Made by a program: the position numbers and the translations under genes. DNA of 64,000 nucleotides from Aralia elata (Eukaryota > Streptophyta > Magnoliopsida > Apiales > Araliaceae): the NCBI GenBank assembly GCA_034770075.1, contig CM068380.1:23862638-23926637 (forward strand), given 5' to 3'. The stretch's first letter is position 1. Each line of letters starts with the position of its first letter. The notes under the pieces were generated by a model that worked only from the letters and a program-made list of their open reading frames with translations, did no database searches and was not told the DNA's origin. This document shows positions 33,783 through 43,844 of the stretch, one piece after another.

Positions 33783-35703
33783 TATCAAAATAGGGTTGAA
33801 ATTACTCATGAGCATGTAAGTCGTCTAAGTAACCCTAAACACATCAAAATAATAAAAATCCACTATAAAGGTGCCTTAAACCCAATTTTGGGGCATGAAA
33901 GTCATCTAAATTATTTAAATTTCAATAACAATTACAATCACCAAATTCCAAAATTACAATCATATTTCTATGTCCATCATAAGAATATACTTCAACTCCC
34001 ATTAAACATAAAGTTTAAGAGCCTTGAATTCATTCATAGGCTCACATCTTTCCTATTCCAAGCCCAACAAAATATTATGATCTATTAAAAGGGATTTAGA
34101 GTTTAGAAAAGGAGATCCATAAACCCTAAATCTATAGATCCAACTAAAATACCAACAAAATCACAAATATAGCACTGATTATATAATAAGAATCTAACTA
34201 AATCAATAAAATATTAATTACATCATGAAAATTCAACTATACCAATAAGATTTAACAAATGAATTTAAGATCTAGGGATTGAGACCCATAAACCCTAAAC
34301 TCCATAGATCTACCAAAATAGCATTAACTAACCCATAATAATAATAATAAACTAACTATAAACCAAACAAAAACCAAAAGGATTCCCTTGGATATTTAGT
34401 ATAAGTTTCTATTTATGAGTAATCCTCCCAAATAAACTATGATGCTTAGAGAGCCTTAACATGAAGTAGTAAACATTAAGTAATCAAGCTGAAGCATTAA
34501 CAATCCATAATAAAGGACAAAGAAGAAGAAATAATAGAAAAATGGATCTTAAGAATGAGATATCTTCAATTTTGATGGCATTTTTCCTTTTCTTTGAGCC
34601 TCTGAACGAATCCTAGAATATATATTGAATGATTTTGAACAAAAAGGATGGATCTAGAGCTTGGATTTATATTTGGGAGATTTTTCTATCTATTTTCAGA
34701 TTTTTTTTCTTCTTTATTTCTCCTTTTTCTCTCTTTTTTTCCTTCTTCCTCTCGCCAAAAAAATGAAGCAAATGGCCTAATATAGCCCAAAATGGGCAGG
34801 CGTCACCATGGTTGCGCCCAGGAGCTTACATGTTGGCGCCGCTCAAGTGGGTCCCGCTTGTTCCCCTTTCGTCTGGTGCACTAAAACGATCATATCTTGC
34901 AATCTATAAAGAATTAAGAGATGTGTCACCCCAATTCGAAAAGCTCTTTTCGAGACCTTTGCAGTGGTACCAAATTTAACCCCATTAAGACCTGTTATGA
35001 GGTAGAAAAGTGAAGAAAAAAAATCTCCTTACAAACACAAGTGATGCTTTGGATCCTCCTTTTTGTATTTTGATACCCCGAGTTATATGTGTGCTTTTTA
35101 AGTAACTCTCATTGCCTTTGCCTTTGTGAGTCATCTCCTAATTCTTTCTGGATTGCAAGATATGACCGTTTTAGTATCTCTTGATATCCCCAACTTGTCA
35201 TGAATTTATGTTGTTATCCTCTTGTCACAAAATTCAAGAATACGTATAATTTTTGGGTGTTTACAAACGTCATTCGAGCCTGTGGCTAGATCAGAATCTG
35301 GGGTTACAAGAACAGAAATCGACAAGAGCTATAAGATTTTTGTGGTCCATTTGGTTCACAATACTATTGGTGATGTAGAGAATGTGTCTTACTAATAATT
35401 AGTCAGATGTACTTGCATTAAGCATTAACCATGAGATTTCAAGCACTATATGTCCAAATGAGACGCAGAGCCAGCAAACATGAAGTTGCACTAAGGTATG
35501 TCACTCAAAATTGATTGGTATATTTAATTATAGTCAATACAATGACCAATATTATAAATTATTTAAAAAGTAAACAAAACGACTTATTTGTCCATGTACT
35601 TATGGTTTAGTTTCGTTTTAGTCCATATATGTTTTTTCCTTCATAAATCTCCTTACACTATTTTTCTTAGTATACTTTAGTCCTCAAATGTTGTCACTCA
35701 AAT
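33783..35703. other. Unassigned repeat-like DNA
   Basis: No coding gene. A CATAAACCCTAAA phrase occurs twice, near 34,120 and 34,290. A short GC-rich block at 34,795-34,870 (GGCGTCACCATGG, GTTGGCGCCGCTC) followed by CGATCATATCTTGCAATC recalls the control regions of the Athila-type LTRs elsewhere in the window, so part of this may be a decayed LTR. Confidence 0.35.
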
Positions 35704-36682
35704 ATAAATAAATAATATTTATTCTACATCATGAGTGACACCTTATAAATAATGTATCACGACTATCCGGATAATATAAATTCAACGTTCAATCATAAAG
35801 AATTATCACAAAGAATACAAAGAACCTATTCTGTGAATAGTTACCGTGCAATTCAATGTTTCTACCATACAATGTCTTAATCAAATATAAAATACAGAAT
35901 TACTGTCAAGTTTTATTTATTTGATTATATGTATTCCAATTTTAAAATTCACAATTCTACTTAATGTAAATTAGAAACTCCTTTCTAATTTTCATTCACC
36001 CTGGCCAGGAATTTTTGAGTTATCACTTTATCGAATCACATTAGATATTATCTCCCTTTACTAAAAGTGGTAGATCCTTTACTGATCATTTACCTATCTT
36101 CATATATACTTTATTATATCTGAACATACCTTATAGCATACCCAGAATATTAAGGAATATGACAAAACATAACTCAATATATATAAGATACTATGATGAT
36201 CTCAAGTCCAAGCATCATTTGTACTACTATCACTTTAGAAACACCTATTGACAGACATGTAAAACTCTATTAGGGTTCCTTTATTCAAGTCACGTTCAGT
36301 GAACTTATTCTCCAATAAGCACCTACATACTTGTTTTAGTGTCTCCACATAAATGATTATGAGATCAACCATTTTCTTCAACAGAGCAAGCATAATATGT
36401 ACTAATGTATCCGGAATCAGTAACCCCGCTTTAGTGATCCAATGATTAGGAACATTTTAATTTTGAGCTATCTTAAATTTAGATCTCATTAGCATAATCA
36501 ACATCATTATTTTAAAAGCATTGCTCGAAAACTATGAGTTTATCACATTTATTAATTCAACTAATTAACATGGATAAAGAATGTCTTTTATTAATTAAAT
36601 ACTCTTATTAATAAATAAATAAGATTACAAAGTAAATACTTATCACATCAAATGTGATTGGCTTGAGGGCATACTACTTTCA
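35704..36682 (-). repeat. Truncated copia LTR (copy C)
   Basis: On the minus strand it starts TGAAAGTAGTATGCCC at 36,682 and is collinear with the first ~980 bp of copies A and B. Similarity stops at about 35,704, inside ATTTATTTATAT. The R-U5 half is missing. It interrupts the Athila-like gag fragment on its right. Confidence 0.85.
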
Positions 36683-37068
36683 AGTTATTGTTGGCAAGCC
36701 TGAAATCCAGGTGGTGGTTGAGTTTGTTATGAGGCTTGAGGTTGAGCTTGATTATCTTACCATGAGAAATTCGGGTGACACTCTCAATCCTGATGATACT
36801 TGTTGGGATAGGCATAATTGTTGGTGTAGTCACCGAAGTTGCCACCATACTGTATTGACTCGAAACTGATGACACATTGATGACTCAGATGTTTTCCAGC
36901 ACAATAATCACAAATCACCTCTACACTTTAAATAGGTTGTGCTGCTAAAACGTCGCTCTTCCTTGAAAGTGTCTCCATCTGTGCTGACAACTCATCGAGT
37001 CCATAAATCCCTGCCGCGTTTGGCTGAGTTATTCTCGTATAAGGCCATTGATCATTATAGGCAGCCAT
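36683..37068 (-). pseudogene. Athila-like gag C-terminal fragment with CCHC knuckle
   Basis: The minus strand reads MAAYNDQWPYTRITQPNAAG, then ELSAQMETLSRKSD, a stop, and a zinc knuckle VICDYCAGKHLSHQC (C-X2-C-X4-H-X4-C intact). This is followed by SIQYGGNFGDYTNNY and HPNFSW, both characteristic of Athila-type gag proteins. Three further stops lie downstream. The N-terminal matrix/capsid part is missing between the leader and this fragment, so the copy was internally deleted before the copia LTR hit it. Confidence 0.78.
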
Positions 37069-37168
37069 GATGTAGCTTGTAAAAAACAAAAATTAAAACA
37101 GAAAAATACACGTCTAAATTAAGGTCAAATTGATTGAAATTAATATTGAAAATAATTATTAGAACTGT

Positions 37169-37186
37169 TTCCCGACAACGGCGCCA
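37169..37186 (-). promoter_or_regulatory. Primer-binding site complementary to tRNA-Asp
   Basis: The minus-strand TGGCGCCGTTGTCGGGAA is complementary to the 3' end of plant tRNA-Asp (usually TGGCGCCGTTGCCGGGG), with C-to-T decay. It lies 6 bases from the LTR end. Confidence 0.85.
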
Positions 37187-37192
37187 AAAACT

Positions 37193-38883
37193 TGTTGTCC
37201 GATTTATATAATGACAAATACGTGCAGGTATACATGGTCAATCAAGTAATATAGAAGTAAGAAGGATGTCGAACCCAAAGAGAACAAGTACTAACAATTA
37301 TCCTAATTATCAATTTACTACCAATTCAATTTAACTTAAACGATCACCATTGTTGATTTTGGAAATAATTTAAATTTAAAACTGAAAGTAAGTTAAACTA
37401 ACAAGAATCAATAACTAAATATGTTGAATCTAGGAATACAATTTTTCCAATTGCTTTACAATAACCTTTTCACCCTATTTCCACTTAATCCAATGAGTTG
37501 TTAACTGGATTGCCTATCTATTCATTAACATCTTCCAATGATTAATAAAAAGACATATTTCAGTTATATTGTTATTTTCATGCAAGACACTTAAAACAGA
37601 TTCATTAAATACAAACTCTCAATTAAGTTACGCATGGCACATAGGTATTTTCATCCTATATATACTATTATGTTATTCCTGATTAGAAATCAACAAATTC
37701 ATACGTTATCATACCTAGATATAATCTTAGATTTTTTTTTTCCAATTCCATCTAAGATATCAAATTAACTGCTAGCCAAGCAATTAATAAATTAAGCACA
37801 ATATATGATAAACAACTCAAGTAAGATCAATAAGTGAAAATATAGATAAATAAATTAAAGCATCACAAAATGTTCCATTGTACCCCTAATTAATAGTTTA
37901 GTTCATCATCCTAAAGAAAACCATCATCTCAAATAATAAGAATATTCAAAGTTACTGATAAAGAAAATAAAGAGAAGAAGAATTTTTTTTATGGGAATCT
38001 CTAATCTCCTTAATCTTCAATAATTTGATTTCTCTTGCTCTCTTATCCAATCTTCAAGCCTCCTCAGTTGGTCTCCAATTCTTGTAGTCAAAAGTCTTCC
38101 AAATCCAAGTCATAAAAAAGTATTTATAGTTCTAATAAAAACCCTAATTAATTAGGCATCCAAAAATCCTATTACAACTCAAATTGGTTATAATTACATA
38201 AATTCAGCATCCTTACCGCGTGTATGGCACGCCCCGTGCCGTTCATAGGCTTTTTTGGGTTCGCCCCGCGTCGATACACCAGATTCTGCTCTACCGACTC
38301 GCCCCGCGTCGACTTCCTTGTTAATCTGGCGTGCCCTGCGCTGGATAATTTTCTGCTCTGACCTTTGTTGGTAAAATGGTCATAACTCTCATATCCGAGC
38401 TCCGATTAGGATGATTCAAGATGTTTCGGAAGTAAGAGCAGATCTATAATTTTCAATCAATAAGCATTGAGAGATTCGGGCTGGATCAAGGTTGAAATTG
38501 GGCTTCAAGTGACTGCTATGAAAATTCAAACACGAAAACTCCAAGTTTTGATCTTTGTTGATAAAAATTCATAACTTTTGATCCGGGAGGAGTTACGAGG
38601 AGTGTCACCTATCAAATCGAAGCTCTCGACGAGATCTAAAATAAACTTTAAGTTTCAAGCCAAGAACATACATACAAATTAACCTTGAAAGCCCTTTAAT
38701 CTCCCCTTCTTGCATTTGCTTGTATATTTTACTCCAAAATATGTCTGAAGTGCGTTTACTTGTTTCTTCCTACAAAATAACATAAAAACACTATCAATAT
38801 ATAAAAATAACTTAAAATACTTAAAAACTTATAAATTATCAGATCAAACGTACTCAATTCATAAGTATGAAACCCATTCATCA
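37193..38883 (-). repeat. Athila-like LTR
   Basis: The minus strand begins TGATGAATGGGTTTCATA at 38,883 and ends GGACAACA at 37,193. It carries two related modules containing GAGTTATGACCATTTTACCA-like text (38,371-38,449 and 38,561-38,640), then a GC-rich block (38,215-38,345) and a TATA-like ACTATAAATAC at about 38,118, the same architecture as the solo LTR at 26.2 kb. Confidence 0.82.
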
Positions 38884-39011
38884 ATGCTCCAACTTTTAAA
38901 GAAATTTTATAAATATTTCACTTGTTGAATGCTTGTTTACGTGTTATTGTGCAGTTTTGTTGTATTGCTAATTTGCTATTTGCAATTCAAAAACATCTTA
39001 TTATTGTTTCC
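38884..39011. other. Flank between LTR and ARF fragment
   Basis: TA-rich sequence that could be the intron upstream of the first ARF exon. No feature is certain. Confidence 0.35.
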
Positions 39012-39945
39012 CATGCTCACATGTTCACATGCAAGGAGTTCTAATATGAAGGCCCTAAATTTGGCTGAAATTAGTAGCTAGGACTCCTTTTTGAAGAAAC
39101 TTGAAGAAATGTTTGGGATATAAGGCGAGCTCTATGGGTTAATGACAAAGAAGCGGCAGGTTTTATATACTAACAATGAAGGTGACATCATGATGGTTGG
39201 AGATGATCCTTGGAAGTAAGTTCAAGTCTCAAATTTTCATATATTTTTTCTATTTTTCTAGGAGGGGCTAAACATATATCTTATTCCATATATTTCACAA
39301 TCTAATTTGCAAAATTTACAAATATTGAGTTGTATTTTTGTTTAATATTTACCATCAACATATAATGAGTTGTTAGCTTAATAATGGTGGCACAATAATG
39401 AAATTAGGATGATTAACTTGAGTATTGATATTGGTGAAACCGAATCTGCCTTTAATTAAGAGGTGATTGTAAAGCAACCAAAAGGATGTTTTGGGGGTAC
39501 TTTTATACTTTTAGGGTGAATTAGGGTTCTTATTTTACATTATATAGTGAGAGATGTACAATTTTTCTGAGTTAGTGAGATTAACTTGCCGATGACGGTG
39601 GAGTAACCCAACTTAGGTGAACCAACCACATAAAGTTTTATGTCAATTATTCTTTTTTCGTCTTCTCTTTGCTATTATTTTCTCTGTGTTGTTATTTTCT
39701 TACTGGATATTTTGTCATTTATATATTAATATCAATAAAAATACTCTTTTTTGTGGAATAAATAGAGTATTTAGATCAAAAGCTTTAATAATCAATTGTG
39801 CAAAGATTTGTGGTGTTCTTGTTATCTAATTTTCAATTCCTTTTTTTCTTTTCTCTAGTGAATTTTGCAGCTATGTGAGAAAAATGTGGATACAGAGGAA
39901 ATGAAAAGTCTAGCTCATAAGATCGAACGACGGAGGTTCTAGTGA
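39012..39945 (+). pseudogene. Auxin response factor (ARF) C-terminal PB1 domain fragment, two exons
   Basis: Fragment of an ARF transcription factor gene covering the C-terminal PB1 (Aux/IAA-type) interaction domain. Exon A (about 39,012-39,215) reads VHMQGVLI, then, after a small frameshift, KALNLAEISS, stop, DSFLKKLEEMFGI, stop, GELYGLMTKKRQVLYTN and NEGDIMMVGDDPW. A GTAAGT donor follows at 39,216. The intron (643 bp) ends TTTTCTCTAG at 39,858. Exon B continues in phase, giving the family-typical WNEFC junction and then SYVRKMW before a frameshift and stop. The acidic PB1 motif and the intron position after DPW match ARF genes. The retained intron shows it was copied as DNA rather than by reverse transcription. 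DNA-binding and middle domains are absent from the neighbourhood. Confidence 0.8.
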
Positions 39946-40207
39946 AGGGAGCTCTCAAATTAGGAAAGCCAGACATTATGACAATTAATTCATGGGCACT
40001 GAAGTCTAATTTGTTGAATTTTCTTTGTTTTTTATTTTGACTAGTAAAAACGGGCTAGTTGCCTACTTTAGAAATATATATTCACAACTGAAATAAATTT
40101 GGTGTTATATATATATATATATATATTAATCGGCAGTACTATTTAGAAATTTTATAATATTCACAACTTTTCAATTTTATTGTCTATGATTAAAATTAAT
40201 TCATATT
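39946..40207. other. Non-coding flank with (AT)n
   Basis: AT-rich DNA between the ARF fragment and the Tat LTR, with an (AT)n run at 40,107-40,126. Nothing else supported. Confidence 0.4.
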
Positions 40208-40732
40208 TGTTAACGCCAAGATTCGTCCACACGCCTAATCACCAAATTATGCATCCAATCTTGTACAGAAACGAAACCACACTCAAAGAGTTGACGGCCT
40301 GCGCCACCGGGGGATAGCTCTAGTATAAGAATAAGTAAAGGCTGAATAAGGTTTAACAATGGAGGCTTACTGCTTTAATGCCGAAAAATAATGTGATACC
40401 TAACAATGGAGTCTTATATTTATAGTGATCACACCTCCTCCTTCATGTCCGTCCCCGTATGGAAATAGAACTCCTCATTAGGATAAACACCTTAATGGGA
40501 TAAAAGTGAATCTTCTTAAAGAAAGAAAGTCGGACACTATCCTGACTCTTTCCTTATAAGTTAGAAATTAAATATAGTTAGGAATCCCAGATTCCTTAAA
40601 GTTCTCCCACTGCCCAAACAGATTCCTACGTGGGGAGATTCCTCCACATGGACAAGTTTCTGCGTGGGGAGATTCCTCCATGTGGACTATGGCCCACCAT
40701 ATCATCCAGGCCCAAATAAACATGCCCTAACA
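40208..40732 (-). repeat. 3' LTR of Tat element
   Basis: 525 bp, minus-strand start TGTTAGGGCATG at 40,732 and end GGCGTTAACA at 40,208. Its distal part matches 53,950-54,161 (shared CAGAAACGAAACCACACTCA and GGCTGAATAA phrases). Confidence 0.88.
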
Positions 40733-40746
40733 TTGCCCCCCAGTCT
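40733..40746 (-). promoter_or_regulatory. Polypurine tract of Tat element
   Basis: Minus-strand AGACTGGGGGGCAA abuts the LTR start TGTTAGGG. Confidence 0.85.
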
Positions 40747-41098
40747 TTCATTAAAATGGGACATTTAATATAAGATTTCCTCATCTAAAGCCCAATAATT
40801 ACATAAGACATGTGAAAACACAAAGCCCAAGATCAGATACTTCTATAACATACCCAACACTCATTGTCAGGCTCCACTATAATTTACATCACTACTCAAT
40901 CCACTTATTACGCTGTCTTTGGGAAATCGTGCAAAGCCCAAAGGTCAATCATTTTAAAACCTCTCTCCCCAAAAGTAACTACCACATTTCAGATCTGATC
41001 TTTCAAAAACTCTCAAGCTACCTCTGCTCCTTTTTGTTTCCTCTACAAACCTCCATCTCCGGCAAAGATTCGTCAAAGTTACTCAACCTTCAACACCA

Positions 41099-43255
41099 AT
41101 GGTCACCTCAAACACCCTAATCTCTACTGTCCCCCAAGCTTCAGGCCCATCCAAGGCTAAACTAGAAATCCAAAAGATGATAAAAGAATACTCGAACGAG
41201 GAAACCTTCTCTCACATCTCCACAATCGACACCAATGACCTTGTTGGAATACGAGAGCAATATCATATTCCAGCCACCTATGAAATTTAAGCTGCTCTTC
41301 CCACCAAACGAATGTACCACCGTCCAGACGGGTGGACCATCATTTCTCTCAATGCCCTCAAATATGGGATTCGTCTTCCCCTCCACGCCTTTATCCTCAG
41401 CCTTCTAAGGTTTATTGGGGTCGGCTTCACCCAACTACTACCGAACTCCTACATCCACATCATGTCCTTCATAACCTTATGTTACGAACTCGGTATTCCA
41501 CCCACCATCGACTTCTTCTTCTCCCTATTTTCTATGAGCCGATCCAGAGAATCAGGATTTCGATAAATAAACAAACAACAAAGCAAGAAAATTGAGAAAC
41601 GTCTACTGATGAAAACCCCTTCAAGCAACAAGGCGTGGCATTCACCATGGTTCTTCGTCCGAGGCCCCGACATCCACCTAATTTCAAATTGGGTCGAAGC
41701 CTCCCGAGCCAACGTACCATCGGGGAAATACCTCGAACCCAGCTTTAGGAGCTGGTAACGATCATTGAAAAACTGCCGATGAAATAATGGGACCTCGAGC
41801 TCCTAAACGACCAGACCTGGTTATACGACCATAAATGTAAGTTTCGAACCAACTCTTTTTCCCTCATAAAATCATATCTCAATTATACTGACACGATCCC
41901 CTACTCTTGTAGTGTCTCTCATCAAACCGGTATCAATCACAGACATCGGCCTAGCTTATGTCCCATCTTTTAAAAATACACAAACCCCCACCGAAGAGGT
42001 ACCTAAACCAACCAACTAAATGAAAGTCCCCTTTGATAAACCCTATTTCTACAGTCTCGATGTCCCAACCTTCTCCTTCCTCCATTATCCTTACACGCGG
42101 CTTCACCGAGAAAAGACCTATAAATATGTCCATTTCCGAAAGGAACACACTCCTTCGAGTGAAAAGGAGGCGTCTAGTGAAGACTGCCAAACAAAACCCT
42201 CCACCCGAAGCATAACAAAACACCCAATTCGACCCCCCAACCTCCAAACCCTTTCAAACAAATATTACCAACCCGAATCCAACCACCGATCCGACCCCAA
42301 CTTTTGAGCCGAACCAAACATAAACACAAAAGAGGAAAGAATTGGAAGGCCCTTCGTTCGAACCCCCCGCCAAAAAACTCTATACTGAATCTTCTTCCGA
42401 ATATCAATCTCCTCCCCCTTCTCCTCAATATGTTTCGCCATCATCCAGCCGCATCCGAGAGGCTCATGCCACAAAATATAGAAGATTACCCGTTTGAACT
42501 CTTCGAGCACTTCGTTCTTCCTGGAGACAACGAAAGGTTCGAGGGAATGAGTCTCAAAGAGCTCATATATGTTAGCTCTATGCATCAAGGCCGTGTAAGT
42601 ATCTCCTGCTTAACCACATCTCCGAACTTACATATTAACTTCATTACTTAATCTCCCTTCCTTTTACTCTCAGGCCACTACTGTCAAAGGCTGAATCATC
42701 CGTCGACTCTCTCAAGTTGATGAAATAGAAAAAGAGCTGGAGGCCGAATTCACACGTCTGGAATTCAGGCTTCAGGCTGCAATGTCCGACCTTAAAAAAA
42801 AGAGTCTATATGTCAACCCTGCCTTTCATTGCCAAGAGCTGCAGGCTGAACTGAACACGGTTAAACAACAAGCCTCCGAAGGTGAAAGACACCGAAGAAT
42901 TCTCCTTGAGGACCGTAAAGAATTAAAGAAAAAGAACGACGCACTGAAGAAGGATAATCTGGCTTTGCACAAGTAGGTCAAGTCCATGCATGACAAGCTC
43001 AAGACGTCAATAAATGCCCACAACACTTTGAAGAAGGAGTTCACCAACTATAAGGCACTAGGTTCCCCATTGACCGAGGCAGTCAAACAACAAATACGCC
43101 GAGAGTATCGAAAATCTCCTGAACTGTCAAAAGAAGTAATGCAGCAATTCGGTGATGGCTATCAGAGTGCTCATGAAAAGGATAAAGAAAGAATGTTTAC
43201 TGCTGGCCTCGATCCCTCGTTTCCAGATTCTTCAGATGACGAAGCCGAAGCTTAA
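41099..43255 (+). pseudogene. Antisense spliced ORF of Tat element (gypsy-type 'transposase' domain plus coiled coil)
   Basis: Plus-strand gene lying opposite to gag-pol. Exon 1 (41,099-41,836) carries the plant domain named 'putative gypsy-type transposon': YHIPATYEI, RPDGWTIISLNALKYGIRLP, GVGFTQLLPNSYIHIMSF and, after a stop, TPSSNKAWHSPWFFVRG. A TGTAAGT donor lies at about 41,837 and a CTTGTAG acceptor ends at 41,913. Exon 2 has a proline-rich, frame-shifted middle and ends HQGR at a GTAAGT donor (42,596). Exon 3 follows CTCTCAG (42,673) and encodes a charged coiled coil (SDLKKKSLYV, RHRRILLEDRKELKKKNDA) with an acidic tail ending SSDDEAEA. At least three stops and one frameshift are present. 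Such antisense extra ORFs are known in Tat elements; the protein's function is unknown. Confidence 0.72.
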
Positions 43256-43341
43256 GGTGATCTTCCTTCTCTATAACGACAAAATTTTATTATAATTTAC
43301 CATGCCCTTTATGTAATCAACTCCCCGATGTACAAACATTC

Positions 43342-43833
43342 TAATGCAGAACGGAAACTATAAAAGGAATTTACCAACGTAAATTCTTAGAATATAAACT
43401 AGAATCCACTAGAAAAATAACTTAACTTTTATTAATCTAAAAAGATATCAATAATGTCCATCTGTTGCAAACCCACAAGCCGGGTTTTATAACTAACAGA
43501 CTTTCTTTCCAAATCACAATAGAATTCCTAGAATTATGGAAACCAAATCCTAAAGAATATCTAACTTCCTATTAAACTTCTACTACCATAAAAGAATTCG
43601 TTTCCTAATAACATGCTAATACCATAAACATATTTATTCCCTAATAATAATAAAATTAATAATAAAACCAATTCGTCAATCTCTCGAAGTCATGACGCCA
43701 CTTCTGAACCTGAAGCCTACGCCCGAACCCCGAAGACAAAACTCGCTCGATCCCGAAGGACTATGCTCGTTTCGTCAAACCTTTCTTTCTATCCAGTTCT
43801 TCTTCAAACTCTAATGCCATTTGTCCTACATCA
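43342..43833 (-). repeat. 3' LTR of Reina-like element
   Basis: Minus-strand start TGATGTAGGACAAATGG at 43,833. It ends at 43,342 with TGCATTA in place of the TACGTCA seen in the partner LTR, so the terminal CA has become TA. Confidence 0.9.
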
Positions 43834-43844
43834 GTCCTTCCAAC

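Larger units (their letters stand above)
36683..38883 (-). mobile_element. Athila-like gypsy 5' end (LTR, PBS, gag fragment)
   Basis: Minus-strand order: LTR (38,883-37,193), tRNA-Asp type PBS (37,186-37,169), leader, and a C-terminal gag piece cut off at 36,683 by copia LTR copy C. The rest of the element is absent from the window. The Athila assignment rests on the gag zinc-knuckle neighbourhood and PBS. Confidence 0.8.

Noticed and set aside
37169..37186. tRNA-Asp-like sequence considered as a tRNA gene
   Set aside because: Only the 18 bases complementary to the tRNA 3' end are present, next to an LTR end; it is a primer-binding site.
39216..39858. Plus-strand open frame at 39,617-39,829 considered as a separate gene
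   Set aside because: It lies inside the phased ARF intron, is hydrophobic by composition and has no recognisable family.
42174..42588. Minus-strand open frames rich in Gly, Phe and Arg
   Set aside because: They are antisense to the spliced plus-strand gene, which has splice sites and domain similarity; the minus frames have neither.
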